Positions 9,288 to 18,001 of a stretch of DNA of 64,000 nt are shown piece by piece. The position numbers were made by a program, and so were the translations under genes. Source of the DNA: Actinoplanes solisilvae (GTDB lineage: Bacteria > Actinomycetota > Actinomycetes > Mycobacteriales > Micromonosporaceae); the NCBI RefSeq assembly GCF_003999975.1, contig NZ_RJAC01000004.1:372001-436000 (forward strand), read 5' to 3'. Within the stretch, counting starts at the first letter, position 1. Each line of letters begins with the position of its first letter. The notes below the pieces were generated by a model, which was given only the letters and a program-made list of their open reading frames with translations, made no database searches and was not told the DNA's origin.

Positions 9288-9707
9288 GTGTCCGGTGACG
9301 ACGAGCGACCCGCGCGGGTCGAAGACGTACACGCGCTGGCGACGGCGATGCCCGACTGCGTGGTGAGCGGCGACGACGAACGCCCCGGCTTCGCGGTCGG
9401 CGGCAAGACGTTCGTGTTCTTCCGCGGCCCCCGCAAGGACGCGGTCGACCCCGAGACCGGCGAGCGCTATCAGGACGTGATCGCCTTCCACGTCGAGTCC
9501 GAGGCCGACAAACAGGCCCTCTGCCTCGACGAGAGCACGCCGTTCTTCACGACGCCGCACTGGAACGGCTACAACGCCGTGCTTCTGCTGGGCCGCGACA
9601 TCGGCCGTCTCAGCCACGGCGAGCTGCGCGAGATCATCCAGGACGCGTGGCTGGCCCGCGCCCCCAAACGCAAAGCCGCCGCTTGGCGAGCTGGATCCCT
9701 GGGTTGA
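9288..9707 (+). CDS. MmcQ/YjbR family protein
   Basis: 139 residues. The GTG at 9288 is chosen because a TACCCT hexamer ends exactly 6 nt upstream, so the transcript is probably leaderless; no Shine-Dalgarno is visible. The sequence has the small YjbR/MmcQ fold signature: VEDVHALATAMPDCV, a beta hairpin with GFAVGGKTFVFF, TPHWNGYNAVLL and a C-terminal IIQDAWLARAPKR. Members are DNA-binding-like alpha/beta proteins of unclear role. The gene stands alone; its upstream neighbour is divergent. Confidence 0.75.
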   Translation: MSGDDERPARVEDVHALATAMPDCVVSGDDERPGFAVGGKTFVFFRGPRKDAVDPETGERYQDVIAFHVESEADKQALCLDESTPFFTTPHWNGYNAVLLLGRDIGRLSHGELREIIQDAWLARAPKRKAAAWRAGSLG

Positions 9708-9944
9708 GTTACCCGGCTGAGTCCACGGCTCTGCTTCGCTCCGCGAGGGGCCTCCTCTTTGACGACGCGTCCGCACAGGACAGAACTTCGCAACCGAACG
9801 AGCGACAGCGCTCCTCCGTCGAGGATCGACTGCACGCCGGGCCGAGCCTCTGACGGTGTCGCGCTCGGGATTTCGAAAAGTCCCAGCGCGTGGCATCATT
9901 CTTGGGCTTACATCATGGGCCTGGCGGTGCGTTGGAGAGTGTAC

Positions 9945-10940
9945 GTGGTCAAGAACAACGCGAAAGCAAAGAAACGTCCCGTTTCCAAGAACCGCAAAAG
10001 GCGTGATAACAAGAAGCAACGGCTCGACCGAAATGGCTTTTCACGAAACGCGGAAAATCGGACCGGGAATGACCGTAATCCGCTGCGAAAACGACTGGTG
10101 CGCATGTTGGCAGTAGCCACCGGAGCCGTGCTGACAGCAGCACTGGGTGCGGCCGTCACAGCCTTTACGACACCATTAGGATCAACACCGCGCGTGGCAC
10201 CACTGCTTGACAGAATGTTCGGAGACGAAAAGCCGCTCGATATCGTCACGTCATTCGGAGCAACGTGGCCCGCCGCTTTCAGCACCAAGTCGCAGGCAGA
10301 GAATTTCGTGAATGCCTACAATGACGGTCGGGCGGACCTGGGGCAACCTCGCCTTTGGGGCGGCGTGCCTGCAACGACCAGCACCTCAATCAACCTACGA
10401 ATTGTAGGCAACCTCTATCAGCCCGTTCGCTTGACATCCTTTGCGATTAAGTTTGTCAGTAAACGAGCGCCGATCACTACCGCTTTCGTCGAACCCCCAG
10501 GAGGAAGAGGGGGAGTCGGCGACTTCGAGGTACTGACATTCAATCTTGACGAGGACGTGCCAGTCGGACTCTTCACCTCGACCGACGGAAGAGTGACCGA
10601 CATCCCGTACGTCGAACGACGGACGGCGACCCTGGTACGAGATGAGACCCTCAACTTCCTGCTCAACATGAAATCCCAGAAACACTCGGTCGGATTCGAG
10701 GTGCACGTAGGATACGAGTTCGGCGAATCCGACGATTTGCAAAGTGGTACCGAGGTATTGACAGACAACGGTAAACCGTTCGCTTTCACCGCGCTCGCCC
10801 CGTTCGCCCAACACTCGATCAGCGGCCCGACGAGAGGCGGAATACCACCCAGGCATGCCGGTTACAAATATGCTTGGCTTTCCAATCCGGATGGGTCCAA
10901 AATCGTGCCCTCTGGAAGGCATTCCGAGCCAGGGAAGTGA
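9945..10940 (+). CDS. membrane-anchored hypothetical protein in an AT-richer patch
   Basis: About 331 residues. The GTG at 9945 is preferred because GGAGAG lies 5 nt before it; the frame stays open further upstream without a ribosome site. The N-terminus is very basic (many Lys/Arg/Asn), followed by one TM helix (residues ~58-80, LAVATGAVLTAALGAAVTAF). A ~240-residue soluble domain without recognisable motifs follows. Codon third positions are visibly richer in A/T than in neighbouring genes (runs such as AACAACGCGAAAGCAAAG). This points to horizontal acquisition. I do not recognise a family; an extracellular beta-rich domain is only a guess. Confidence 0.6.
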   Translation: MVKNNAKAKKRPVSKNRKRRDNKKQRLDRNGFSRNAENRTGNDRNPLRKRLVRMLAVATGAVLTAALGAAVTAFTTPLGSTPRVAPLLDRMFGDEKPLDIVTSFGATWPAAFSTKSQAENFVNAYNDGRADLGQPRLWGGVPATTSTSINLRIVGNLYQPVRLTSFAIKFVSKRAPITTAFVEPPGGRGGVGDFEVLTFNLDEDVPVGLFTSTDGRVTDIPYVERRTATLVRDETLNFLLNMKSQKHSVGFEVHVGYEFGESDDLQSGTEVLTDNGKPFAFTALAPFAQHSISGPTRGGIPPRHAGYKYAWLSNPDGSKIVPSGRHSEPGK

Positions 10941-11144
10941 CCTCGAAATCTGGAATTCAAGAACACGATGGACGCGCTGATCGGCCACGAGTCAGAGCTG
11001 ACGCTCGAAACGCGGGAGGGAGAGTTCACGACCAGAATCCCAAATACCGCGAACGAAGCCTCGGACCGCTCTCGGACGGCCTTACGCAGGACGAGTCGTC
11101 GGAATACGCCTCGGCGGGCGGGTCGGCGATCGTAGAGTCGGCTG

Positions 11145-11603
11145 ATGCTTGATGCGATGCTCAACGGCCCGGCCTCGGTTGTCGACTGGTCGGAGCCGGA
11201 CAGCGTGCTGGGGACGTACGTGGCCCAGATGGACCGGCTCAGTGAGGCGGTCGACCCGGGGGTTTCGCTCAGTCTCAGCGTGCACGGGCTGCTGGTCACC
11301 GGGGAGCTGATTCCCCAGTGGCAGTGGTTCGCCGAGGTCAGTGAGCTCAACGACCACTCCGACGCGTTCTACGTCGGCACGGCCGAGCACGTGAAGGAAC
11401 AGTCCGACCTCGCGCACGACGCCATCAAGAGCCGCGACACCGGCGGCGAGGTCACCCACCGCCAGCACACCGCGCTGATGACGCCGACCCGCTACATCCA
11501 CCTGCGCAACGCCAGCATCAACAGCCCCGGCTGGCTGGAGGGCAAGGGCGGCATGCTGTGGCGCGGCCGCCTGGCCGACATCTCAGGCTGGACGCCGGGC
11601 TGA
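11145..11603 (+). CDS. GvpU-like protein (possible gas-vesicle accessory family)
   Basis: 152 residues. A TAGAGT box ends 6 nt before the ATG, so the mRNA is probably leaderless. The core, with SLSLSVHGLLVTGELIP, then WFAEV and the late YIHLRNASINSPG, resembles GvpU-like proteins. These are small beta-rich proteins named from the Bacillus megaterium gas-vesicle cluster and also widespread outside such clusters. No gvpA or other vesicle gene is in the window, so a gas-vesicle role is not supported here. It converges on the DUF5995 gene with 7 bp between stops. Confidence 0.5.
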   Translation: MLDAMLNGPASVVDWSEPDSVLGTYVAQMDRLSEAVDPGVSLSLSVHGLLVTGELIPQWQWFAEVSELNDHSDAFYVGTAEHVKEQSDLAHDAIKSRDTGGEVTHRQHTALMTPTRYIHLRNASINSPGWLEGKGGMLWRGRLADISGWTPG

Positions 11604-11610
11604 GCCGAGC

Positions 11611-12549
11611 TCATCGGGAACTGAGGGACCGCACCGGTCGCGTCGGTGGCCTGCGGCGGCCGAACAGCTTGCGCAGGAAACGCCAGCCGCCGCCCGCGTC
11701 GGACACCAGGCGGTCGCCGACGATGGCCCACTCGGCCAGCAGGGACGCGGCCCGGTCCATCGTGCGGCGGGCCTGCTCGAAGTCGTCGGTGTCGTGGCGC
11801 AGCAGCCACAGGCGACGCGCCTGGTCCCACGCCCGAGCGCGGGTGACCGTAACCAGCATGCGCTGGCTCCAGTCGTCGAGCGGCCCGACGAACTCGTCGA
11901 GGTCGCGCTGCCAGGCGGTCGAGAAGCCGCGGCGCAACGGCGGGATCTCCTGGTAGAAGATCTCGTTGACCAGCAGGTAGTCGGGGTGGATGACCTCGTC
12001 CTCGGGTTCGGGGGCGCCGAGCTCGTTCCACGTGCCGATCAGCGCGAGGGCCAGGTCGTGGTTGATGTGCGCGTTGACGCCCAGCATCGCGGCGGCCAGC
12101 CGGCTCATCCTCGTGTCGGCGGCCCGTTTGAAGAGCACCTCCCAGACGTCGGGGGTGTCCTCGTTGTCGTCGTTCCACAGGTTGAGGGCGTCGAAGTAGC
12201 GCTTGGCGAACTCGACGTCGAGCAGCTCGAGGAACTCCGGCTGGTTGACCCCGGTGACCAGCGCGCCGTCGACCCGGCGGGTGATCTTCAGGTAGAGCTC
12301 GTTGAACGCCGAGACACGGTTGGCGGCCGGGCTGGGCGGTAGCTCGTCGAGGATGGCCTGCACGGTGACGAGCATGGTGATGACGTCACCGATGCCCTGC
12401 GGATGGTCCTCGAGGGCCGCACCGATCCGCTCGTGCAGCGGAGTCCACCCGCGCCCGGCCGGGATCTCCAGCGTGGACAGCTCGAGCCGCTTGGCCCGGA
12501 ACACCTCAGCACTGCCCCGGACAAGCTCACGATCGAATGGAGTGGTCAT
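11611..12549 (-). CDS. DUF5995 family protein
   Basis: 312 residues from the ATG at 12549. The helical region containing AHINHDLALAL and the DYLLVNEIFYQEIPPL stretch is typical of DUF5995, a family of unknown function common in actinobacteria. The conserved His/Asp in AHINHD suggest a metal site, which is inference. There is no signal peptide; the C-terminus is Arg-rich. The gene is monocistronic and converges on the GvpU-like gene. Confidence 0.72.
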   Translation of the reverse strand: MTTPFDRELVRGSAEVFRAKRLELSTLEIPAGRGWTPLHERIGAALEDHPQGIGDVITMLVTVQAILDELPPSPAANRVSAFNELYLKITRRVDGALVTGVNQPEFLELLDVEFAKRYFDALNLWNDDNEDTPDVWEVLFKRAADTRMSRLAAAMLGVNAHINHDLALALIGTWNELGAPEPEDEVIHPDYLLVNEIFYQEIPPLRRGFSTAWQRDLDEFVGPLDDWSQRMLVTVTRARAWDQARRLWLLRHDTDDFEQARRTMDRAASLLAEWAIVGDRLVSDAGGGWRFLRKLFGRRRPPTRPVRSLSSR

Positions 12550-12732
12550 GCGACACACTCTTCGCGATCACCCGTCCTTCTCGCCACCACATTGTCGGCA
12601 AGTCGTCCGCGAGTTCCCTCACAGAGCGCGTCGGCCCCGGGCCGGCCATGCACGGGAAGTAGCTGCCAGCCGGTTGCCCGCGGCACCGTCGGACAGGCTG
12701 GACTGCCACTACGGGCGCGGCCGGCTCGTCCG

Positions 12733-13356
12733 CTACTCCTGGCACTCTTGTTCGCCGGCACCGCGTCTTACATATATCTTGTGCTTCTCCTCGACGCCCT
12801 CCGGGAGACTCCGAGCACCTTTCCCTTCCAATTTCTCGATGTTTTTGTCCCCGGTGGCGTCGGCCAGCACGGCGAGCACCGTGAAGGGCTCACCGGGCTT
12901 CTCCTCGGGGATGCCGAGGGTTACGTTCTCCGCCGTCCAACGATGTAGCTCCGGCACCGTCGGGAAGAAATAGTATCTATGCTCGTCGCTCACCACGGTC
13001 AACCACAATGTCCGGCCTTGAGGCACATCGCCGGAGCCGCGAAAGGAAGCACAAAGTGGTGGCCCGGCGACCGGGTCGATGACAATGGGAGTGGCCTGCG
13101 ATCGGGGTGCGGACGGAGCGGCGCCCCGCGTCGGATCGGTCGTGGCACCCGACGACTGGTCACCGGTGCCCGGGGGCGGGCCGGCAATCGGTTCGGGATC
13201 GGCGGCATTGACCAAGAGATATACGAGCAGCAGAACGACAACGACCACGCCGGCACTCAGCGCGATGATCAATCGAGCCATGTGACGTTGAGCGCGGCCC
13301 CCGGGCTCGCCGGAATCCGTGCTGTACCGCCCGGTCGCCGGGCCTTCAGGTGTCAT
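12733..13356 (-). CDS. single-pass membrane protein with extracytoplasmic domain, unknown family
   Basis: About 207 residues. The ATG at 13356 follows GGTGAGA by 7 nt; a GTG two codons upstream is the alternative. A short cytoplasmic tail precedes one TM helix (residues ~28-50, LIIALSAGVVVVVLLLVYLLV). A Pro/Thr-rich linker and a ~120-residue outer domain with two Cys (PPLCASF and EQECQE) follow, and these could form a disulphide. No enzyme motif is visible. It is probably a surface or periplasmic protein. The neighbours give no functional hint. Confidence 0.6.
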   Translation of the reverse strand: MTPEGPATGRYSTDSGEPGGRAQRHMARLIIALSAGVVVVVLLLVYLLVNAADPEPIAGPPPGTGDQSSGATTDPTRGAAPSAPRSQATPIVIDPVAGPPLCASFRGSGDVPQGRTLWLTVVSDEHRYYFFPTVPELHRWTAENVTLGIPEEKPGEPFTVLAVLADATGDKNIEKLEGKGARSLPEGVEEKHKIYVRRGAGEQECQE

Positions 13357-13875
13357 GTCCACGTCTCACCAGCGTCAGGGTGACGACGCGTGTCGTCGCC
13401 GGGCCGCGATGCTCCCACGGCCGGCAACCGAACAGAAATCGATCAATGAGCCTTTCCGTCCTCCGCGAGCCGGATTCTCGACCAGGTGGAAGACGATCGC
13501 GGTCAGGCTCCGCGGGCGGCAGCACTGGTTGGGCAGGATTTTCCAGGTCTTGAGAGGTCATCGGCAGATTCACCGATCGCGCGGATCCAGACGTGCCGGC
13601 GGGTGGCGCCGCACACCGGGTCCACATCCGACCACGACCTGCCGCAGGACCTGCACAGTCACCATGAAACGACGCAGTGATCCGCTCGGCGGCGGAGGCC
13701 GATTCCACGGCAGAGTGATCAATTTCTATTCGATCGCGCGTCGTGGCAATATCGCGACCCGGCGACGACGTACATCGTCCCGACGGCGATGAGAAATAGA
13801 GGCGCTGATGAAACATGGTCACGCACCGGCACATTCCTTGGCCGACCGGGTCGGCGGCGACGCGGTCGCGATCCG
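13357..13875. other. 519-bp region without a supportable gene
   Basis: Overlapping frames exist on both strands, but none has a credible start, protein-like composition or recognisable motif. The stretch near 13700-13800 (AATTTCTATTCGATCGCGCG) is slightly AT-richer than average. It probably contains promoters for the outward-facing genes on either side. No repeat, RNA gene or hairpin with a U-tract was noticed. Confidence 0.4.
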
Positions 13876-14277
13876 GTGAGCGAACGGACTGCGAACCAGC
13901 GCGCCGTCTTCGCGGGATTCGTCCGCGATCTGATCGTCAACATCCTGGGGAACATCGTGGCCGCGGCCGGACTGTTCCTGCTCGCGACCGGTGGACGATT
14001 GATCACCCGCAACGAGCAATTGATACGCGTCGCCGGGGTGACCGTCGCCATCGGAGCTGCGGTCGTGCTGACGATCAGTTGGGCTGCCGCACGGGGCGGT
14101 GACCGCCTGACCCTGCTGCTCGCCGCCGGTGTGACCCTCGGCGGAGTCTTGATCGCTCTGGGCTTGCTGACGCCCGCGATCCCGCTGTGGCTTCGCGCCG
14201 TCATCAGCCTAATCGGTCTGGCGATCACGGGGTTGGCAGCGACCTCATTGCTCGCCCACGAGGAGCCCACCGGATAG
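13876..14277 (+). CDS. small four-helix membrane protein
   Basis: 133 residues from a GTG giving VSERTANQRAVFAGF. Four hydrophobic helices are apparent (residues ~16-40, 47-65, 73-93 and 98-120), joined by very short loops. There are no catalytic residues and no known domain. It could be a small integral protein of unknown role. The stop is 40 bp from that of the convergent M20 hydrolase gene. No operon partner is on the same strand. Confidence 0.55.
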   Translation: MSERTANQRAVFAGFVRDLIVNILGNIVAAAGLFLLATGGRLITRNEQLIRVAGVTVAIGAAVVLTISWAAARGGDRLTLLLAAGVTLGGVLIALGLLTPAIPLWLRAVISLIGLAITGLAATSLLAHEEPTG

Positions 14278-14316
14278 CCGGCCGACGCCGACGGTCGGCA
14301 CCGGCGCGGGCTGTCG

Positions 14317-15393
14317 TCACCGAAGACCGTTGATCAGGGCTTCCAGCAGGTCGGCCCGCGATGAGAGCCCGGAGGCCGACACCCATTCGTGCCGGGCGTG
14401 CGCTCCCCCGCCGGGAGGCGCGAGCCCGTCCACCGTGGGCACGCCCATCGCCCCTGTCGTGTTGGTGTCCGCCGCACCGTCGGCCGGCGACCCGCCGATG
14501 GTCTGACCGATCCCGGCGGCCACCTCGGCGATCCGCGCGAGCAGCCCGGTCGTCGCGTCGCTCTCCCGCCATGTGGGCCGCCGCGCCAGCAGCTGCGTTT
14601 TCACCACGGCCTTGTCCCGTACGGGGGTGAGCCCCGCCAACGCCGCAAGAACCGCTTCTTCGTTCTCGAGATCGGTGAATCGCAGCCCCAGATCGGCGTG
14701 CGCCTGCCCGGCGACCACATTGGTGCGCCCGCCGCCGGCGATCGTCCCCGTGTTGAGCAGCACCGGACGTCCCGCCACCACCGCCCGGAACGCGACGAGC
14801 TGATCGACCAGCTCGTCGATGGCGTTCACTCCCGCTTCCGGGTCGAGGGCGGCGTGCGACTCGATCCCTGTCACCGAGATGCGGGCCCGGGTGCTGCCGC
14901 GCCGCCCGGTCTTCAGGTCCCCGCCCGGGTGCGGCGGCTCCAGCCCCAGCACCGCCGACGCCCGTCCGGCCTCGGCGCGCACCAGGTCCCCGGCGGTCGG
15001 CGAGCCGATCTCCTCGTCGGCCACCACCACAACCCGTACGCCCGGGTGGGGTCGACCTGAAGCGACGACCCTCGAGACCGCGGCCAGCAGCGCCACGAGA
15101 CCGGCTTTGGTGTCGTAGACGCCCGGGCCGCGCACGACGTCGCCGTCGACGGTGAACGGCATCTCGGCCAGGGTCCCGGCCGGCCACACCGTGTCGTAGT
15201 GGCTGAGCAGCAGCAACGGGCCGCCGGTGACGTCACGGGCGGGCAGGTCCCAGAGCAGGTGATCGCCTTCGCGCGAGACCGCGAACCCCGCCGTGGTCGC
15301 GTCGGCCTCGAGCACCTCGGCCAGGGCGGCGAGCGCGCGCCCGTCCCCGGTGGGCGACTCGAGCAGGGTGTACGTGCGGAGGGCGTCGATCAT
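14317..15393 (-). CDS. M20-family metallopeptidase / N-acyl-amino-acid hydrolase
   Basis: 358 residues, like glutamate carboxypeptidase and ArgE-type M20 enzymes. Zinc and catalytic motifs are in order: SHYDTVWPAG (His, Asp), GVYDTKAGLV (bridging Asp), ADEEIGSP (catalytic Glu and ligand Glu), LGLEPP, and the final His in HARHEW. A dimerisation lid lies in the middle. The enzyme would hydrolyse an N-acyl or peptide bond of a small substrate in the cytoplasm. It is divergent from the GNAT/SIS/NSAR operon across a 98-bp region with an inverted repeat. That arrangement points to N-succinyl- or N-acyl-amino-acid deacylation as part of that pathway. Confidence 0.82.
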   Translation of the reverse strand: MIDALRTYTLLESPTGDGRALAALAEVLEADATTAGFAVSREGDHLLWDLPARDVTGGPLLLLSHYDTVWPAGTLAEMPFTVDGDVVRGPGVYDTKAGLVALLAAVSRVVASGRPHPGVRVVVVADEEIGSPTAGDLVRAEAGRASAVLGLEPPHPGGDLKTGRRGSTRARISVTGIESHAALDPEAGVNAIDELVDQLVAFRAVVAGRPVLLNTGTIAGGGRTNVVAGQAHADLGLRFTDLENEEAVLAALAGLTPVRDKAVVKTQLLARRPTWRESDATTGLLARIAEVAAGIGQTIGGSPADGAADTNTTGAMGVPTVDGLAPPGGGAHARHEWVSASGLSSRADLLEALINGLR

Positions 15394-15457
15394 ATGCGAA
15401 CGCTAAGTTTCCGGCCGGGCGTTGTCAAAACGCCCACACGGGTGCACCATGACGATT

Positions 15458-15470
15458 ATACGTTTCGTAT
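15458..15470. promoter_or_regulatory. inverted repeat in the M20/GNAT divergent promoter
   Basis: ATACG-TTT-CGTAT is a perfect 5-bp inverted repeat with a 3-bp centre. It lies in the AT-rich part of the 98-bp gap between two divergent genes, 22 bp before the GNAT start. It is a plausible operator for coordinated control of both transcripts. The regulator is unknown. Confidence 0.4.
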
Positions 15471-15491
15471 CTTTGCTTCAGGGGTGTTCGG

Positions 15492-16157
15492 ATGATCGTG
15501 GTGCGAGGCCTGGAGGGGTTGGGCGAGTGGTCGGCGGCGTCGGCCCTCTATCGTCGCGTCTTCGCCTATGAGCAGCCGGAATTCGGCATCAGTCCGCGCC
15601 TGCTGGCCGCCCTGGGCGAGAACGCCGGCTCGGTGCTGGGCGCCTTCGGCGAGTCGGGCGAGCTGGTCGGTTTCTGTTACGGGTTCAGTGCTGTCGAGGC
15701 CGGCGAGCTTTACCACTACTCGCAGGCCGCGGTCGTCGCCCCCGGCCTGCAGGGCGCGGGCCTCGGGCGCCGGCTCAAGCAGGCCCAGGCCGACGTCGCC
15801 CGGTCCACCGGGGCGCGCACGATGAGGTGGACCTTCGACCCGTACGCCCTGCGGAACGCCCACTTCAACTTCACCGTTCTCGGGGCCACCGGCATCAGGT
15901 TCCTCCCCGACTACTACGACGACGGCGATTCCGACCGTGTGCTGGTCTCCTGGGATCTGACCGGGCAACCGGCCCGAAGCTCCGAGACCGCGGCCGTGCA
16001 CATAGAGGCTGACGCACGATTTGCCGCACCCGACCCGGCCGAGCGCGCCCGCCTCCGCGACGACCTGATCAAGCGGTTCGACGCCGGTGACCGCCTGATC
16101 CGCGTCGAGCACCACGACGGCCGGGCCGTCTACACCTTCGAGCGGGCGGCGCGATGA
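15492..16157 (+). CDS. GNAT-family N-acyltransferase (COG3375-like)
   Basis: 221 residues. The acetyl-CoA-fold motif A is AAVVAPGLQGAGLGRRLKQAQ (Q/RxxGxG/A-type loop). A segment typical of the COG3375 'predicted GNAT' subfamily follows: RTMRWTFDPYALRNAHFNF. Relatives are encoded with MenC/NSAR-type enolases and M20 hydrolases. In Geobacillus kaustophilus such a GNAT was shown to succinylate D-amino acids. The 3' end overlaps the SIS gene (ATGA). The acyl donor and acceptor here are inference from context. Confidence 0.78.
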   Translation: MIVVRGLEGLGEWSAASALYRRVFAYEQPEFGISPRLLAALGENAGSVLGAFGESGELVGFCYGFSAVEAGELYHYSQAAVVAPGLQGAGLGRRLKQAQADVARSTGARTMRWTFDPYALRNAHFNFTVLGATGIRFLPDYYDDGDSDRVLVSWDLTGQPARSSETAAVHIEADARFAAPDPAERARLRDDLIKRFDAGDRLIRVEHHDGRAVYTFERAAR

Positions 16158-16783
16158 CCGCCACCTCCCCCGCCGAACGGTTCGATCGCAACGTCCAGCG
16201 CCGCTCGGCCCAGGTGCTCAAGCAGCGCGTCCTCGACCAGCAGCGCGACGAGTTCGGCAAGGCCCTCGCCTGGGCGGCCGAACACGACGCGATCGAGCAG
16301 GCCGCCGCCCGCATCGTCTCGGCCCGGCGGCGCTACCTGCTCGGCAACGGCAAGTCGCTCAGCTACGCCGCGCTGCTGGCCGCCGACCTCAGCGCCGGGC
16401 TCTCCGGCGTGCATCTGGTCGACGGGGCCACCGTTCGGCCGCTCGACGTGCTCGGTGACCTGCGGCAGGGCGACCTGATGGTGGCGATCTCGATGTCCCG
16501 CTACCGCCGCGAGACCGTCGCGGTGGCCGAGGCGTACGCGGCTCAGGGCGGGGAACTCGTGCTCATCACCGACGCCGAGGACGCACCGCTGACCTCCCTC
16601 GCCGCGACCCGCGTGGTCATCGGCACCGACTCGGCGTCGTACGCCAGCTCGCCCACCTCGGTCGTGCTGGCGCTGCACCTGCTCGCCACGCTCACCATCG
16701 CCAGCTCGAAGGGCGCCGGACGGCGTCTGCACGAGCGCGACGTCCTGGCCGCCCACCTCAACCTCTACGTGGACCCCACATGA
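16154..16783 (+). CDS. SIS-domain protein (RpiR-like without an obvious HTH)
   Basis: 209 residues. Residues ~45-190 form a sugar-isomerase (SIS) domain: RRRYLLGNGKSLSYAALLA, LRQGDLMVAISMSRYRRETV and VLITDAEDAPLTSLA. RpiR/MurR regulators carry a ~75-residue HTH before the SIS domain. Here only ~40 polar helical residues precede it, so DNA binding is doubtful. It may be a ligand sensor or isomerase. It overlaps the GNAT gene upstream (ATGA) and the enolase gene downstream (ATGA), indicating tight translational coupling within one operon. Confidence 0.75.
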   Translation: MTATSPAERFDRNVQRRSAQVLKQRVLDQQRDEFGKALAWAAEHDAIEQAAARIVSARRRYLLGNGKSLSYAALLAADLSAGLSGVHLVDGATVRPLDVLGDLRQGDLMVAISMSRYRRETVAVAEAYAAQGGELVLITDAEDAPLTSLAATRVVIGTDSASYASSPTSVVLALHLLATLTIASSKGAGRRLHERDVLAAHLNLYVDPT

Positions 16784-17886
16784 TTCGCATCAGCGCCGTC
16801 GAACTGCGCCGCGTACGCCTGCCGCTCGTGCACGAGTTCCAGACGAGCTCGCACGCCAAGAAGTCCCTCGAGCACATCCTCGTCACCCTCACCTCCGACG
16901 ACGGCACGGCCGGCTGGGGTGAGATCGCCTCGCCGAGCGGCCCGTTCTACTCGGCCGAGACGGTCGAGAGCTGCTGGGCCGTGGCCCGCGACCACCTCGC
17001 GCCGCTGGTGCTCGACCAAGAGTGGGACCACCCGGCCGCCCTGGCCACGGCGATGGCCAAGGTGCGCGGCAACCAGTTCGCGCGGGCCGGCTTCGACATG
17101 GCCGCCTGGTCGCTGTGGTCGGCCGCGCGCAGCACCCCGTTGGCGCAGGCGCTCGGGGGCACCCGCCGCGAGGTCGAGGCGGGCGTGTCTCTCGGCATCG
17201 AGCCCACCATCGACGACCTGCTCGCTCAGGTGGCGGCGCGGGTCGGCGAGGGCTACCGCCGGGTCAAGCTGAAGATCGCCCCGGGCTGGGACACCGAGCC
17301 CGTACGGGCGGTCCGCTCGGCCTTCCCGTCGGTGCCGCTGCACGTCGACGCCAACGGCGCCTACACGCCCGCGCACCTGCCGATTCTCAAGGAGCTCGAC
17401 GCGCTGGGGCTGCTGATGATCGAGCAGCCGTACGTTCCTCGCGCCCTGGTCGACCTGGCCGAGCTGCAGGCCGGGCTGCAGACGCCGATCTGTCTCGACG
17501 AGTCGGTCGAGGAGGTCGACGACCTGATCACGGCGTTGCGGCTCGGCTCCGGCCGCATCCTCAACATCAAGGTGTCGCGGATGGGCGGTCTGACCCCGGC
17601 CGTACGGGCCCACGACCTCGCGGCCGAGCACGGCGTGCCGGTGTGGTGCGGCGGCATGCACGAGTTCGGGATCGGCCGGGCGGCGAACGTGGCTTTGAGC
17701 GCCCTGCCTGGCTTCACGCTGCCGTCGGACGTGTCGGGTTCGGACAAGTACTACGCCCGTGACGTCACCACCGAGCCGTTCGTCGCCCACGACGGCCTGG
17801 TCGAGGTGCCGTCGGCGGCGGGGCTGGGCCGCGAGCCGGACGAGAACTTCATCGTGGCGAACACGACGGGTCATCTGCGGCGCTGA
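16780..17886 (+). CDS. enolase-superfamily protein, N-succinylamino-acid racemase / o-succinylbenzoate synthase type
   Basis: 368 residues of the MLE/MenC subgroup. The catalytic pattern is present: KLKIAPG on strand 2 (KxK), the metal ligands in HVDANGAYT (Asp), IEQPY (Glu) and CLDESV (Asp/Glu), and KVSRMGG (second Lys). The full residue set supports racemisation or dehydration of a carboxylate. With no men genes nearby but a GNAT and an M20 hydrolase adjacent, racemisation of N-succinyl (N-acyl) amino acids is more likely than menaquinone synthesis. This is inference from the Geobacillus-type pathway. It is the last gene of the operon. Confidence 0.82.
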   Translation: MIRISAVELRRVRLPLVHEFQTSSHAKKSLEHILVTLTSDDGTAGWGEIASPSGPFYSAETVESCWAVARDHLAPLVLDQEWDHPAALATAMAKVRGNQFARAGFDMAAWSLWSAARSTPLAQALGGTRREVEAGVSLGIEPTIDDLLAQVAARVGEGYRRVKLKIAPGWDTEPVRAVRSAFPSVPLHVDANGAYTPAHLPILKELDALGLLMIEQPYVPRALVDLAELQAGLQTPICLDESVEEVDDLITALRLGSGRILNIKVSRMGGLTPAVRAHDLAAEHGVPVWCGGMHEFGIGRAANVALSALPGFTLPSDVSGSDKYYARDVTTEPFVAHDGLVEVPSAAGLGREPDENFIVANTTGHLRR

Positions 17887-18001
17887 CCGGGCATTGTGGC
17901 GCGCGCCCGCGGGAAAATGCATCCTGCGGGCGCGATGATCACCCGATCGAGCGCGGGGCGGCGTACGGTAAGTCTGGTTTGCCTGTTTGACACTGCTTGG
18001 C

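Noticed and set aside
11371..11410. Possible operon between the GvpU-like and DUF5995 genes
   Set aside because: They are convergent, not co-directional, and share only a termination zone.
17987..17992. TTGACA as a -35 box for the lipase gene
   Set aside because: A matching -10 at 16-18 bp would fall inside the signal-peptide coding region, so it is probably coincidental.
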